In this document: positions 1 to 10,789 of the stretch, piece after piece | How the letters are laid out: each line of letters begins with the position of its first letter | Position numbering within the stretch: position 1 is the stretch's first letter | Source: Variovorax sp. WS11 | GTDB taxonomy: Bacteria > Pseudomonadota > Gammaproteobacteria > Burkholderiales > Burkholderiaceae_C | Assembly (NCBI RefSeq): GCF_010499245.1 | Contig: NZ_JAAGOW010000001.1 | Span: 124,001 to 188,000 of the forward strand | DNA: 64,000 nucleotides | Direction: 5' to 3' | Position numbers and translations under genes: made by a program | Notes under the pieces: model-generated | Told to the model about the DNA's origin: nothing | Databases searched by the model: none | The model's input: only the letters and a program-made list of their open reading frames with translations

Positions 1-668
1 GGGCAGCCGCGCGCATCGGTGAGCAGGCCGTAGTTGACCTGCAGCAGGCCCTTCTTGCCATCGCGGCTGTAGCCAAGCTTGGCCAGCGGACAGCAACTGC
101 CCTCGAAGTAGCTGGAGGACAGGTCGTACAGCACCAGGCCACCGGGGCTCAGATGGCGCGAGGCGAGCTTCTTCTGGATGCGATCCTGGCGCTCGAGCAG
201 CCAGTCCATCGCCGCATACAGATCATCCTCATCGGCGTCGGCGACACCGAAGTCCTCGGCCAGTGTCGTGGTGTGCCACCAGCGCGTGGTGGCGAGCTTC
301 GTGTGCGGGGCGACGATGCGCGCGGCCACCATGGCCAGCACCAGCGCACGCTCGGCGCAGGGCTTGGAGGCCAGCAGCGAGGCCATCTCCAGGCTGGCCA
401 TCGCGGCGCCTGCTGCCTGCACATGGCCGTGGGGACGCGAGCGCGTGATCTGGAACGCCGAGGACACGGGCACGAAGGTCTCGCCCTGCAGCGAGCGCCG
501 GATGATCTCGATGAGCTCATCGGGCAGGTGCGACAGGTTGCCCAGGGTCTCGTTCTTGACCTTGCCGTCCTCGCGGTAGCTGCGGCGCAGCAGATGGGTG
601 CGATAGACCTGGTCCTTGTAGGTGCGCGTCGTAGTGACGACATGAGCGGTACCGGTTCGGGCTGCCAT
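1..668 (-). mobile_element. IS1634-family transposase, 5' part, runs off the window
   Basis: The frame opens with ATG at 668 and stays open for 222 codons to base 1, so the C-terminal part is outside the window. The N-terminus resembles IS1634-type DDE transposases: a short basic start, then a segment around residues 18-45 with YKDQVYRTHLLRRSYRE and a KNETLGNLSHLP motif. Near residue 175 is YDLSSSYFEG, the usual setting of the first catalytic Asp of this family. The two remaining acidic residues would lie outside the window, so intactness cannot be judged. The next gene is transcribed toward it, with a terminator between them. Confidence 0.8.
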
Positions 669-679
669 GGAAACAACTC

Positions 680-719
680 TAGTCACATATCATCAAACTT
701 CAAGTCAATTTAGTGACTA
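680..719. repeat. Inverted repeat upstream of the transposase
   Basis: The arms TAGTCAC (680-686) and GTGACTA (713-719) face each other across an A/T-rich stretch just upstream of the transposase start. They could be part of the insertion-sequence terminus or a promoter-proximal operator. The opposite end of the element is outside the window, so the true terminal inverted repeat and target duplication cannot be checked. Confidence 0.35.
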
Positions 720-731
720 CATGTATCATCC

Positions 732-757
732 AAAAAAATCCTCCAGAGAGGAGGATT
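732..757 (-). terminator. Rho-independent terminator for the rnr-SDR unit
   Basis: An 8-bp stem, AATCCTCC (737-744) with GGAGGATT (750-757), has a five-base loop. On the minus strand it is followed by a run of T (plus-strand A run 732-738). It lies about 60 bases past the SDR stop codon and separates that transcript from the oppositely positioned insertion sequence. Confidence 0.8.
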
Positions 758-817
758 CATCAGCAGCGACAAGCACTTGCCGTAGTTGGAGTAACTACAG
801 AGGGCGGGAACTTCGGT

Positions 818-1579
818 CTAGCCCCGCCCGACGAAGGGCATCTTGGTCGCCATCACCGTGTGGAACAACACGTTGGCTTCCAGCGGCAGGTTGGCCATGT
901 AGAGCACCGACTGGCCGACGATGGACACATCCATCACCGGCTCGATCGCGATCTCGCCATTGGCCTGCGGCACGCCCTTGGTCATGCGCGCCGCCAGCTC
1001 GGTCATCGCATTGCCCACGTCGATCTGGCCCACCGCGATGTCGTGCTTGCGGCCGTCGAGCGACGCAGTCTTGGTGAGCCCTTCGACCGCATGCTTGGTC
1101 GCCGTGTAGGCTATGGAATTGGGCCGCGGCGCGGTTGCGGAGATCGATCCGTTGTTGATGATGCGGCCGCCGCGCGGCGTCTGCGCCTGCATGGTGCGGA
1201 AAGCCTGCTGGATGCAATAGAACATCCCGTTGAGGTTGATGTCGACCACGCCGCGCCACTGCTCCGGCGTCCATTGCTCGAAGGGCCCGGGCGGATTGCC
1301 GACGCCGGCGTTGTTGAACAGCAAATCGACCCGGCCGAAGCGCTCCACCGCAGCTGCGAACAGGGCCTGCACCGACTCGGGATTGGCCACGTCCGTCGGC
1401 ACCGCGAAGGCACGCGCGCCGGCGCCCGATTCGTCGGCCACCTGCTCCAGCGGCTCCAGCCGCCGGCCCGCCAGCACCACGCTCCAGCCGTCGCCCAGCA
1501 AGGCCAGCGCGGCGGATCGGCCGATGCCGCTGCCCGCGCCCGTGACGATCGCGATGCGGCTCTTCTTCTCTGCATTCAT
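818..1579 (-). CDS. SDR-family NAD(P)-dependent oxidoreductase
   Basis: This is a 253-residue classical short-chain dehydrogenase. It shows the TGAGSGIG cofactor loop near the N-terminus, an NNAG structural motif around residue 90, and the catalytic Tyr-Lys pair in YTATK near residue 160, with a Ser upstream in the INNGS segment. The ATG at 1579 is preceded by a good AAGGAG ribosome-binding site. It starts 13 bases after the rnr stop, so it is probably co-transcribed with rnr and ended by the terminator at 732-757. The substrate cannot be told from sequence. Confidence 0.85.
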   Translation of the reverse strand: MNAEKKSRIAIVTGAGSGIGRSAALALLGDGWSVVLAGRRLEPLEQVADESGAGARAFAVPTDVANPESVQALFAAAVERFGRVDLLFNNAGVGNPPGPFEQWTPEQWRGVVDINLNGMFYCIQQAFRTMQAQTPRGGRIINNGSISATAPRPNSIAYTATKHAVEGLTKTASLDGRKHDIAVGQIDVGNAMTELAARMTKGVPQANGEIAIEPVMDVSIVGQSVLYMANLPLEANVLFHTVMATKMPFVGRG

Positions 1580-1592
1580 CTTCGCTTCTCCT

Positions 1593-3866
1593 TCAACGGC
1601 GCGGCTTGCGCCCTTTCATCTTGTTGGCGGCCTTCTTGACGGCCGAACGGAAAGCCTGCATGGCCGACTGCGGCGCCGCACCGGCGGCGTGTTCGCTGTG
1701 CTCGACCGAAGCGGTTTCTGGCTTCTTGCGCGCGCTGCGCTTGGTCGAGGCCTTGGCGGGAACGCCGCCGGTCGCGATGCCCTTGTCCTTCAAGGCGCGC
1801 GCGCTCAGTTCCTCGCCCTCGCGTACCAGACGGAAATCGATCTTGCGGCCATCGAGATCGACGCGGCTCACCTGCACGCGCACGCGGGTGCCGATGGCGT
1901 AGCGAATGCCCGTGCGCTCGCCGCGCAGCTCCTGACGTTGCTCGTCGAACTTGAAGTATTCGCCGCCGAGCTCGGTGATGTGCACCAAGCCCTCGACATA
2001 CATCGCATCGAGCGTGACGAAGATGCCGAAGGTGGTGGCCGCCGTGACCACGCCGCCGTACTCCTCGCCCAAGTGCTCGCGCATGTACTTGCACTTGAGC
2101 CAGGCCTCGACGTCGCGGCTGGCCTCGTCGGCGCGCCGTTCGTTGGCACTGCAATGCAGACCGGCCGCCTCCCAGGCCAGGACCTCCTTGCTTGGCGCGA
2201 CGGTGGCCTTCTGCGGCTTGGCGGTCGGCGCCTTCACGCGCGACGCCAACCGCTTCGCGAGCTTGGCATGCGCCTCGCCCGGCGTCGGCAGCATCGGCAG
2301 CTGGTACTTGGTCTTGCCCAGGATGGCCTTGATCACCCGATGCACCAGCAGGTCGGGATAGCGCCGGATCGGGCTGGTGAAGTGCGTGTAGGCCTCGTAG
2401 GCCAGCCCGAAGTGCCCGCTGTTGATCGGCGTGTAGATCGCCTGCTGCATCGAACGCAGCAGCATGGTGTGGATCTGCTGCGCGTCGGGCCGCTCCTTGG
2501 TCGCCTGTGCGATGGCCTGGAACTCGCCGGGCTTGGGGTCGTCGGTGATCGACAGACCCACGCCCATGGCCTTGAGGTAGCCGCGCAGGATCTCCTTCTT
2601 CTCGGGCGTCGGGCCTTCATGCACGCGGTACAGGCCGGGATGCTTGCCCTCGGCGATGAAGTCCGCGCTGCAGACGTTGGCCGCCAGCATTGCCTCTTCG
2701 ATCAGGCGGTGCGCATCGTTGCGGGTGCGCGGCACGATCTTCTCGATGCGGCCGGCCTCGTCGCAGATGATCTGCGTCTCGGTGGTCTCGAAGTCGACGG
2801 CGCCGCGCTTGCTGCGCTGCGAGAGCAGTGCGCGATAGACGTCGTGCAGGTTCAGCAGGTCCTTCACACGCTCCTTGCGCTTGGCCGCCTCCGGCCCGCG
2901 CGTGTTGCCGAGGATCGCGGCCACCTCGGTGTAGGTGAAACGCGCATGGCTCCACATCACGGCCGGGTAGAACTGATAGGCGTAGATCTCGCCATCGGCC
3001 GCCACCAGCATGTCGCACACCATGCACAGGCGCTCGACCTCGGGGTTGAGCGAGCACAAGCCGTTGGACAGCTTCTCGGGAAGCATGGGGATCACGCGGC
3101 GCGGGAAGTAAACGCTGGTGGCGCGGTCGTAGGCATCGATGTCGATGGCCGAGCCCGTGTGCACATAGGCGCTGACGTCGGCGATCGCGACCAGCACGCG
3201 CCAGCCCTTGCCGCGGCCCACCTTGGCGGGCTCGCAGTAGACGGCATCGTCGAAGTCGCGCGCGTCCTCGCCGTCGATGGTGACGAGCGGCACATCGGTC
3301 AGGTCGACGCGGCCCTTCTTGTCGGCCGCGCGCACCTTGTCTGGCAGCGCCTTGGCCTCGGCCAGGCAGGACTCGGAGAACTCATGCGGCACGCCGTACT
3401 TGCGCACGGCGATCTCGATCTCCATGCCGGGGTCGTCGATCTCGCCCAGCACTTCTTTGACGCGGCCGACCGGCTGGCCGAACAACGCGGGCGGCTCGGT
3501 CAGTTGCACGACCACCACTTGGCCGACCTTGGCGGTGCCGGTCGCGCCCTTGGGGATCATCACGTCCTGGCCGTAGCGCTTGTCCTCCGGCGCGACCAGC
3601 CAAATGCCGCCTTCGTGCAGCAGGCGGCCGATGATCGGCTGCTCGGGCCGCTCGATGATCTCGACCACGCGGCCCTCGGGCCGGCCGCGGCGATCCTGGC
3701 GCACGACGCGCGCCTTGACGCGATCCTTGTGCAGCACCGCGCGCATCTCGTTGGGGGGCAGATAGATGTCGGCTTCGCCATCGTCACGCTGCACGAAACC
3801 GTGCCCATCGCGATGACCTTGCACCGTGCCTTCGACTTCGTCCAGCAGTCCGCCGGAGTGGCTCAA
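1593..3866 (-). CDS. rnr: Ribonuclease R (3'-5' exoribonuclease)
   Basis: This is a 757-residue RNase II/R family enzyme that degrades structured RNA processively from the 3' end. In order it has a cold-shock domain ([10 protein letters not shown]), a second OB region, and the RNB catalytic domain with the [14 protein letters not shown] signature that holds the metal-binding aspartates. The substrate-loop segment [12 protein letters not shown], an S1 domain and a Lys/Arg-rich tail follow. The start is taken as TTG at 3866; a stop lies about 50 bases upstream in frame and no ATG or GTG is available. The protein therefore begins directly at the cold-shock domain and lacks the N-terminal helix-turn-helix domain of enteric RNase R. 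Confidence 0.93.
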   Translation of the reverse strand: MSHSGGLLDEVEGTVQGHRDGHGFVQRDDGEADIYLPPNEMRAVLHKDRVKARVVRQDRRGRPEGRVVEIIERPEQPIIGRLLHEGGIWLVAPEDKRYGQDVMIPKGATGTAKVGQVVVVQLTEPPALFGQPVGRVKEVLGEIDDPGMEIEIAVRKYGVPHEFSESCLAEAKALPDKVRAADKKGRVDLTDVPLVTIDGEDARDFDDAVYCEPAKVGRGKGWRVLVAIADVSAYVHTGSAIDIDAYDRATSVYFPRRVIPMLPEKLSNGLCSLNPEVERLCMVCDMLVAADGEIYAYQFYPAVMWSHARFTYTEVAAILGNTRGPEAAKRKERVKDLLNLHDVYRALLSQRSKRGAVDFETTETQIICDEAGRIEKIVPRTRNDAHRLIEEAMLAANVCSADFIAEGKHPGLYRVHEGPTPEKKEILRGYLKAMGVGLSITDDPKPGEFQAIAQATKERPDAQQIHTMLLRSMQQAIYTPINSGHFGLAYEAYTHFTSPIRRYPDLLVHRVIKAILGKTKYQLPMLPTPGEAHAKLAKRLASRVKAPTAKPQKATVAPSKEVLAWEAAGLHCSANERRADEASRDVEAWLKCKYMREHLGEEYGGVVTAATTFGIFVTLDAMYVEGLVHITELGGEYFKFDEQRQELRGERTGIRYAIGTRVRVQVSRVDLDGRKIDFRLVREGEELSARALKDKGIATGGVPAKASTKRSARKKPETASVEHSEHAAGAAPQSAMQAFRSAVKKAANKMKGRKPRR

Positions 3867-3942
3867 ATTTTTGATATATACTCTCTTTCTTTCCTGAAAT
3901 TCAATACCTGTTGCGAGGGGCTAGCCTCCAAGCAGCAAGTGG

Positions 3943-4027
<85 letters not shown>

Positions 4028-4061
4028 AGTTTAGATAAACCCTCTGGGTCATCTTCGATTC

Positions 4062-4088
4062 AAGCCACCGGCCTCCGGTGGCTTTTTT
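4062..4088 (+). terminator. Terminator after tRNA-Leu
   Basis: A 10-bp perfect stem, AAGCCACCGG with CCGGTGGCTT, has a three-base loop and runs into six T. It lies 35 bases past the tRNA and just short of the convergent rimO stop codon. Confidence 0.9.
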
Positions 4089-4108
4089 CTTGCCTGTCGA
4101 AAACTGCA

Positions 4109-5515
4109 TCAGACAGGCAGCGCGACCAGGTCGTGCCCCTCGGCACCGACGATGCGCGCACGCGTGAACTCGCCGACCTTCAGGGTCTTGCTGATCTTCT
4201 CGGGCGGCAACAGCCGCACGGTGCCGTCGATCTCGGGCGCATCGGCATAGGACCGACCGACACCACCTTTGCGCCCCAGTGCCGGCGCTGAATCGACCAG
4301 CACCTGCATGGTGGCGCCGATGCGCCGGCGCAGCTTGGCGATCGACACCGCCTCGGCCACTTCCATGAAGCGCGCACGCCGCGCCTCGCGTTCCGACTCC
4401 GGCAGCATGCCCGGGATCTCGTTGGCGGCTGCGCCCTGGACCGGGCTGTAGGCGAAGCAACCCGCACGGTCGATCTCCGCCCCGCGGATGAAGTCGAGCA
4501 GGTGCTCGAACTCCTCTTCCGTCTCCCCGGGAAAGCCGGCGATGAAGGTGCTGCGGATCACCAGTTCCGGGCACACCTCGCGCCAACGCGCGATGCGCTC
4601 CAGGTTCTTCTCGCCACTGGCAGGCCGCTTCATGCGCCGCAGGACCTCGGGATGGCTGTGCTGCAACGGCACGTCGAGGTACGGCAGCACCCGGCCGCTC
4701 GCCATCAGCGGGATGATCTCGTCGACGCTGGGGTAGGGATAAACGTAGTGCAGCCGTACCCATGCGCCGTAGGGCTCGGCGATCTCGCCCAGCGTGCGCA
4801 CCAGCTCCAGCATGCGCGTCTTGACCGGCTTGCCGTCCCAGAACCCGGTGCGGTACTTGACGTCGACGCCGTAGGCGGAGGTGTCCTGGCTGATCACAAG
4901 CAGCTCTTTGACGCCGCCCTCGAACAGGGCCTTCGCCTCTGCGAGCACATTGCCCACCGGCCGCGACACCAGGTCGCCGCGCATCGAGGGGATGATGCAG
5001 AAGGTGCAGCGATGGTTGCATCCCTCGCTGATCTTCAGATAGGCATAGTGCCGCGGCGTCAGCTTCAGGCCGGCGACGCCGAAGGCCTGCGGTACCAGGT
5101 CGATGAAGGGGTCGTGCGGCTTGGGCAGGTTCGCATGCACCGCGTCCATCACCTCCTGCGTCGCATGCGGCCCCGTGACGGCCAGCACGCTGGGATGCAT
5201 CTGGCGCACCAGGTTGCCGCCGCCTTCGCCAGCCTTCGCCCCCAGGCAGCCGGTGACGATCACGCGGCCGTTCTCGGCCAGCGCCTCGCCGATGGTGTCC
5301 AGGCTCTCCTTGACCGCATCGTCGATGAAGCCGCAGGTGTTGACGATCACCAGGTCGGCGCCTTCGAAGGTCTTGGAGGTCTGATAGCCTTCGGCGCTCA
5401 GCTGGGTCAGGATCAACTCGGAATCCGTGAGTGCCTTGGGACAGCCCAGGCTCACGAAACCGACCTTGGGGATGGCCGGTGCGGCAATATGTTCAGGGGA
5501 GGCTACTTCGCTCAT
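4109..5515 (-). CDS. rimO: Ribosomal protein S12 methylthiotransferase RimO
   Basis: This is a 468-residue radical-SAM enzyme that adds a methylthio group to the conserved Asp of ribosomal protein S12. The N-terminal MTTase domain begins with [15 protein letters not shown] and holds the auxiliary-cluster cysteines (SLGCPK, VNTCGFI, VTGCLG). The radical-SAM motif CNHRCTFC follows near residue 175, then PSMRG and a C-terminal TRAM-like domain. Length and motif order match the family. The start is ATG at 5515. It converges on tRNA-Leu and stands 18 bases downstream of phaR on the same strand, so the two may be co-transcribed. Confidence 0.96.
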   Translation of the reverse strand: MSEVASPEHIAAPAIPKVGFVSLGCPKALTDSELILTQLSAEGYQTSKTFEGADLVIVNTCGFIDDAVKESLDTIGEALAENGRVIVTGCLGAKAGEGGGNLVRQMHPSVLAVTGPHATQEVMDAVHANLPKPHDPFIDLVPQAFGVAGLKLTPRHYAYLKISEGCNHRCTFCIIPSMRGDLVSRPVGNVLAEAKALFEGGVKELLVISQDTSAYGVDVKYRTGFWDGKPVKTRMLELVRTLGEIAEPYGAWVRLHYVYPYPSVDEIIPLMASGRVLPYLDVPLQHSHPEVLRRMKRPASGEKNLERIARWREVCPELVIRSTFIAGFPGETEEEFEHLLDFIRGAEIDRAGCFAYSPVQGAAANEIPGMLPESEREARRARFMEVAEAVSIAKLRRRIGATMQVLVDSAPALGRKGGVGRSYADAPEIDGTVRLLPPEKISKTLKVGEFTRARIVGAEGHDLVALPV

Positions 5516-5533
5516 AACCCCCTATTGTCCCCG

Positions 5534-6091
5534 CTAACGCTCCGTCTGGCCGCCGGGGGGTCGCTTGAGGCCGAAAGCGCCCAGCACCTGCTCGGTGTTT
5601 TTCTGCATCTGCTCCTGCATCTGCAGGAACACGTTCTTCGACTGCTCGACATAGTTGCCCATCAGTCCCTGCAGCATGGGCGACTGCAGGGTCATGAAGC
5701 GCGCCCACATCTCGGGCGTCAGCACCTGCGCCTTCTCGGCCAGTTGCGCCTGCACCTCGGCCATGGCCTGGATGTTCTTCTCGAGATAAGGGCCCATGTA
5801 GCCCTGCATCGCATGACCGTAGAAGCGGATGATGTTGGCCAGCACCTCCTCGGTGAACATCGGCGCGCCGCCGGCCTCCTCCTCGAGAATGATCTGCAGC
5901 AGGATGCTGCGTGTCAGATCGTCGCCGCTCTTGGCGTCGCGCACCACGAAGGGCGACTTGCTCATGACCAGCTGCTTGACCTCGGTGAGCGTGATGTAGG
6001 CGGAGGTTTCCGTGTCGTAGAGCCTGCGGTTGGGATATTTTTTGATCACCCGCTGCGTCGGCTTGTCGCCGGCGGACTTCTTGCTCTGCAC
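5534..6091 (-). CDS. phaR: Polyhydroxyalkanoate synthesis repressor PhaR
   Basis: This is a 185-residue DNA-binding regulator of PHA granule (phasin) genes that also binds polyhydroxybutyrate. The N-terminal PHB-accumulation DNA-binding domain is evident from VIKKYPNRRLYDTETSAYITL at residues 15-35, followed by a PHB_acc region and a Gln/Met-rich amphipathic C-terminus. The start codon is GTG at 6091, supported by AAGGAG seven bases upstream; no in-frame ATG nearby fits better. With the 3-hydroxybutyrate dehydrogenase at 9.2 kb it suggests that the organism makes and uses polyhydroxybutyrate. Confidence 0.93.
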   Translation of the reverse strand: MQSKKSAGDKPTQRVIKKYPNRRLYDTETSAYITLTEVKQLVMSKSPFVVRDAKSGDDLTRSILLQIILEEEAGGAPMFTEEVLANIIRFYGHAMQGYMGPYLEKNIQAMAEVQAQLAEKAQVLTPEMWARFMTLQSPMLQGLMGNYVEQSKNVFLQMQEQMQKNTEQVLGAFGLKRPPGGQTER

Positions 6092-6188
6092 TAAGGACTC
6101 CTTGAGGTTTCGCGCCTTGACGCGCGAACCATTCTAGGGAGCGGTTTTGCTGCACCGCGCCAAGGTTTACCCTGACCGGAAATTGCCG

Positions 6189-6557
6189 TCAATCCAGCGC
6201 GGTGGCGTACTCGGCGCCGCACACCTTGCAGACCGCCGACTCGGGGCGTTCGTCGGTGACATCACGGAAGTGCAAGGGCGTCTTGACCCCGTTGAAGACC
6301 CAGCAGCGCGGGCAATGCTCGTGACCCGCCAGCGGCAGATAGCCGCGCGCACGCTGCTCCGCGCGCTCCCTCGTGACGGGGGACCCCTGGCGCACCGTTC
6401 GCGCGACGTCCTCGGCCGCCATGGTGCCGGCACGCCCGTTGGCGCGGTCGTTGAGTCCGTAGACCACGCGCGCGAACTCCAGTGGTGCCTGCCGCAGCAG
6501 GGCGGCGAGGCGGAGCTCCTCGAGTGCCGGACCGGTCTCAGCCTCAGGCGTGGTCAT
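6189..6557 (-). CDS. Small protein with C-terminal zinc-ribbon-like cysteines
   Basis: This is a 122-residue protein of unknown function. The N-terminal two thirds is helical and Ala/Arg rich. The C-terminus carries CPRC and CKVC pairs about 25 residues apart, a typical zinc-ribbon layout. No catalytic motif or membrane segment is seen. It stands alone between phaR and tRNA-Val on the same strand. The codon and base composition match the neighbours, so it is probably a resident gene. Confidence 0.7.
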   Translation of the reverse strand: MTTPEAETGPALEELRLAALLRQAPLEFARVVYGLNDRANGRAGTMAAEDVARTVRQGSPVTRERAEQRARGYLPLAGHEHCPRCWVFNGVKTPLHFRDVTDERPESAVCKVCGAEYATALD

Positions 6558-6753
6558 CGTTTCCCTGGGTCAATGAAGTGGTGATGGTGGATGGCCAAGT
6601 TACCACAACTGTCGGCGTATCTGCCAGTCGACGAAGGGACTAGACCATGCGGGGGTACATGCTCCCGACCGGTGCGGCAGCGCACGGCGAAGGGCCGGAG
6701 CCGCGAGGCAGCCGCTTGGTTGGTGCGGCTGCTGCGATCGGGAAAAGAAAGAT

Positions 6754-6830
6754 TGGTAGGCGCGATTGGACTCGAACCAACGACCCCCACCATGTCAAGG
6801 TGGTGCTCTAACCAGCTGAGCTACGCGCCT
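6754..6830 (-). tRNA. tRNA-Val(GAC)
   Basis: A 77-nucleotide tRNA on the minus strand. The acceptor arm AGGCGCG pairs with CGCGCCT, and discriminator A and CCA are encoded. The anticodon loop TTGACAT gives GAC. The D-loop and T-loop (GGTTCGAGTCC) are canonical. It lies 59 bases past the relA stop codon. Confidence 0.97.
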
Positions 6831-6889
6831 GTGAGTTTGTTCGAGAGGCCGAAGTATAGCAGCCCGCGAGAGCGCATTTTCCGAGCGCC

Positions 6890-9121
6890 TCAGCGGCGTC
6901 GCGCGGAACGCACGCCGGTCACCGCACGGACCACGCCGAGCACCTGCGTCAGCCGCGCCGCATCGGTGATCTCGATGGTGAAGGTCATCCAGGCCGTGCC
7001 CTTGACGGACTGCGTCTGCACGCCGATGACGTTCATCTTCTCGCGCGCAAACACGTCGGAGATGTCGCGCAGGAGGCCCTGACGATCGGCGGCCTCCACG
7101 GCCACGTCGACTGCATAGACCGAGCCGTCGCCGCCGCGCCGTTCGCCCCATTCCACATCGATCACGCGCTCGGCATCGCGCCCCGCCATCATGCGGAAAT
7201 TGCTGCAATCGGCGCGATGGATGCTGACGCCATGGCCGCGCGTGACGAAGCCGCGGATCGCGTCGGGTGGCGCAGGCTTGCAGCACTTGGCGAGCTGCGT
7301 CATCAGCGAAGAGACGCCGACCACCAGCACGCCGCCCTTGCCCGAGCTTTCGCCGGCCCGCGCCTTCTTGATGATCACGCCGTCGTCCGGCCCCGGCGCG
7401 GGCTCGGGCGGGCGCAGCAGCATCTCGATGTTGCGCAGCGAGAACTCGTCCTTGCCCACCACCTCGAACAAGTGGTCGGCCGACTTGAAGCCCAGCTGCG
7501 ACGCCAAGTCGTCGAGCTTCAGCGCGGTCTTGCCCTCGCGCTGCAGCACCTTCTCGACCGCCTCGCGGCCGCGCGCCACGGTCTCGTGCGTGATCTGCGC
7601 GTTGAACCAGGCGCGCACCTTGGCGCGCGCGCGATGGCTCGCGAGGTAGCCCAGCTCCGCATTGAGCCAGTCGCGCGAAGGACCACCCTCTTTCGCCGCG
7701 ATGATCTCGACCGTCTGCCCGTTCTGCAGCGGCGTGTTCAGCGGCACCATCGCGCCGTCGACGCGTGCGCCGCGGCAGCGATGGCCCAGGCTTGTGTGTA
7801 CGGAGTAGGCGAAATCGACCGCCGTTGCGCCCTGCGGCAGCTCGACGATCGCGGCATCGGGCGTCAGTACGTAGATGCGGTCGTCGAACAGGCCCTGTCC
7901 CTGCGAGCCGCCCGACAGGTCGCGCTCCCACGCCAGCAGCTGGCGCAGCACCGCAATCTTGGCGTCGTACTCGCCGCTCGCCCAGACGCCGGCATAGCCC
8001 TTGTGGCCCGCTTCCTTGTAGGCCCAGTGCGCAGCCACGCCGTGCTCGGCATGGTCGTGCATCTCCTCGGTGCGGATCTGGATCTCGATCGGCTTGCCGG
8101 CCTGTCCGTTCACCACTTCGCGCACCACGGTGTGCAGCGACTGGTAGCCGTTGGGCTTGGGACGCGCGATGTAGTCGTCGAACTCCTCGTCGATCGGCTG
8201 GAAATGCGAATGCACCCAGGCCAGCGCGGCATAGCAGTCCTTGACGTCGGCCACCACCACGCGCAGCGCCAGGATGTCGAAGACCTGCGCGAAGTCCAGC
8301 GACTTGCCGCGCATCTTCTTGACGATGCTGTAGATGTTCTTGGGACGCCCTTGCACCGTGGCCTTGACGCCCTCCCCGGCCAGCTCGCGCTCGAGCCGCG
8401 AGCGCAACTGCTCGACGTAGCCTTCGCGCTCCACGCGCTTCTCGTCGAGCAGGCGCGCGATGAGCTTGTAGGTCTCGGGCTCGAGGAAGCGGAAGGACAG
8501 GTCCTCGATCTCCCACTTGACCTGCCAGATGCCGAGGCGGTTCGCCAGCGGCGCGAACACCTGCAGGGATTCGCGCGCCACGCTCTCGGGCACCGGCTTC
8601 TTGGAAGCCGCCGCGTAGCGCAGCGTCTGCAGTCGCGACGCGAGGCGCAGCATCACCACGCGCAGATCGCGCGAGAACGCGAGCAGCATCTTGCGCACGT
8701 ACTCGGTCTGCGTGCCGGCGCCATCGCCGATGTGCGCGCTGGCCGTGACCGAGCGTGCCTGCTTCTGCACGTGCACGAGCTTGGTGGTCTCGACCGCGAG
8801 CAACGCAAAGTTGTCGCCGAAGACCTTGGCGATCACCTCCAGCGGCCGATTCAGGTGCTGGCAGGAATAGACCAGGTAGCTGGCCGCCTGCATCGCCTCC
8901 GACCCGCCCATCGCCGACACGATCGCGGCCACGGCGTCGGCGTGCGAGAGGGTGTTCTCGCCGGTGTCCAGCGTCTCGTCGGCGATCAGGGGCTCGGCGA
9001 AGGCTCGTGCTCGCGCGAGCATGTTCTCCTGCACCGGCGTGCGCTCCGCGGTCGCGGCCGAGAGCGGATAGTCGACCACGGAAGCACCGGACATCGAGAG
9101 GCCGGGTTGGTCACGCTTCAC
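6890..9121 (-). CDS. relA: GTP pyrophosphokinase RelA ((p)ppGpp synthetase)
   Basis: This is a 743-residue long RSH protein making (p)ppGpp on starved ribosomes. The N-terminal HD region is present but lacks the His-Asp pair of active hydrolases (SYLVYSCQ stands where HDVVED would be), so it should be synthesis-only. The synthetase domain has GRPKNIYSIVKKM, DEEFDDYIARPKPNGYQSLH (the acidic EFDD form seen in monofunctional RelA) and EIQIRT. A TGS domain, a zinc-finger-type CC motif and a C-terminal ACT domain follow. I chose GTG at 9121 because GGAGGG lies nine bases upstream; ATG at 9094 is an alternative with no such site. The total length then matches E. coli RelA closely. Confidence 0.92.
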   Translation of the reverse strand: MKRDQPGLSMSGASVVDYPLSAATAERTPVQENMLARARAFAEPLIADETLDTGENTLSHADAVAAIVSAMGGSEAMQAASYLVYSCQHLNRPLEVIAKVFGDNFALLAVETTKLVHVQKQARSVTASAHIGDGAGTQTEYVRKMLLAFSRDLRVVMLRLASRLQTLRYAAASKKPVPESVARESLQVFAPLANRLGIWQVKWEIEDLSFRFLEPETYKLIARLLDEKRVEREGYVEQLRSRLERELAGEGVKATVQGRPKNIYSIVKKMRGKSLDFAQVFDILALRVVVADVKDCYAALAWVHSHFQPIDEEFDDYIARPKPNGYQSLHTVVREVVNGQAGKPIEIQIRTEEMHDHAEHGVAAHWAYKEAGHKGYAGVWASGEYDAKIAVLRQLLAWERDLSGGSQGQGLFDDRIYVLTPDAAIVELPQGATAVDFAYSVHTSLGHRCRGARVDGAMVPLNTPLQNGQTVEIIAAKEGGPSRDWLNAELGYLASHRARAKVRAWFNAQITHETVARGREAVEKVLQREGKTALKLDDLASQLGFKSADHLFEVVGKDEFSLRNIEMLLRPPEPAPGPDDGVIIKKARAGESSGKGGVLVVGVSSLMTQLAKCCKPAPPDAIRGFVTRGHGVSIHRADCSNFRMMAGRDAERVIDVEWGERRGGDGSVYAVDVAVEAADRQGLLRDISDVFAREKMNVIGVQTQSVKGTAWMTFTIEITDAARLTQVLGVVRAVTGVRSARRR

Positions 9122-9130
9122 TCGATCACC

Positions 9131-9136
9131 CCCTCC
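9131..9136 (-). promoter_or_regulatory. Ribosome-binding site fixing the relA start
   Basis: GGAGGG on the minus strand is nine bases upstream of GTG 9121. The later ATG at 9094 has no purine-rich site before it, so this site argues for the GTG start. Confidence 0.65.
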
Positions 9137-9235
9137 CAGGTGGTGCGATGGACGACAGACTCGATCATGGAAGGCGGGCGCTACGGTGAAGATAATGGGC
9201 TCGTTGCATCCTAATTCATCCGGAGATTGATCATC

Positions 9236-10006
<771 letters not shown>

Positions 10007-10027
10007 CAGCGCCGCGCCACCGCAGCC

Positions 10028-10750
10028 CTACTTGAGCTGCACCGATCCCGAGACGTTGACGACCACGCTGGTCTTGCCGGCCTCGACCGGCACCGCGGCG
10101 TCATACGACATCTTCGACGAGGCCTCCGCCGCCATCATGCGCGGCCGGATCGGCGGGCCCTGGTTGGCGTTGACCGACACCTCGCGCAGCGTGTAGCCGC
10201 CGAAGCCGAAGCCCTTGGCCAGCTCGGCCGCCTTCTGCTTGAAGTTCTCGATCGCGATGGTCTGCGCCTCGGCCTCGACCTTGGCGCGCTGCTCGCGGCT
10301 CAGGCCGAAGCCGATGCCGCCGACGGTGAGCGTCGAGATGCGGCCGGCCGTCTGCGTGATGCGCGGAAAGTCCTTGCCCTCCAGCACCAGCTCCGTCGTG
10401 CCCTGCCAGCCGGAGATCTTGCCGTCACGCGTGTAGCGCGGCACTAGGCTGAAGTTGCCGGTGCGCACGTCGAGCAGCCCGGGCTGGGCGTTCTTGCGCG
10501 CCTCGGCCAGCGCGGCGTCCAGCGCGGTCTTGAGCTGGGTCTGCACGCTGGCCGCATCGGCCGCATCGCGGCTGGTGCTGAGGGTCATGGACAACAGGTC
10601 CTGCTGCGTTTCGACCGTGCCGGTCGCCGACAACTGCAGCACGTTCTGCGGCGGGGTCCATGGCGCGCTTTGGGCCATGGCTGCCCCGGCACACATCAAT
10701 GCGGCACAGGCCGCTAGCTTCCTGATTTTTTTCAAGGCGAGCAATTCCAT
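10028..10750 (-). CDS. Periplasmic SIMPL-domain protein (DUF541)
   Basis: This is a 240-residue exported protein. A signal peptide covers about residues 1-26, with a basic start, a hydrophobic core and an AMAQ cleavage site. The remainder is a SIMPL/DUF541 domain with the characteristic opening LQLSATGTVETQQD and the repeated beta-alpha arrangement ending in VVVNVSGSVQLK. The family includes E. coli YggE, linked to oxidative-stress tolerance, but its biochemical role is unsettled. It converges on bdhA with only 21 bases between stops. Confidence 0.88.
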   Translation of the reverse strand: MELLALKKIRKLAACAALMCAGAAMAQSAPWTPPQNVLQLSATGTVETQQDLLSMTLSTSRDAADAASVQTQLKTALDAALAEARKNAQPGLLDVRTGNFSLVPRYTRDGKISGWQGTTELVLEGKDFPRITQTAGRISTLTVGGIGFGLSREQRAKVEAEAQTIAIENFKQKAAELAKGFGFGGYTLREVSVNANQGPPIRPRMMAAEASSKMSYDAAVPVEAGKTSVVVNVSGSVQLK

Positions 10751-10789
10751 CGAGAAAGAAAAAACGCATCATGCCCCGTGGGGCCGTGC

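Noticed and set aside
669-817. Defined end of the IS element with target duplication
   Set aside because: Only one end is in the window, so neither the terminal repeat nor a direct repeat can be confirmed.
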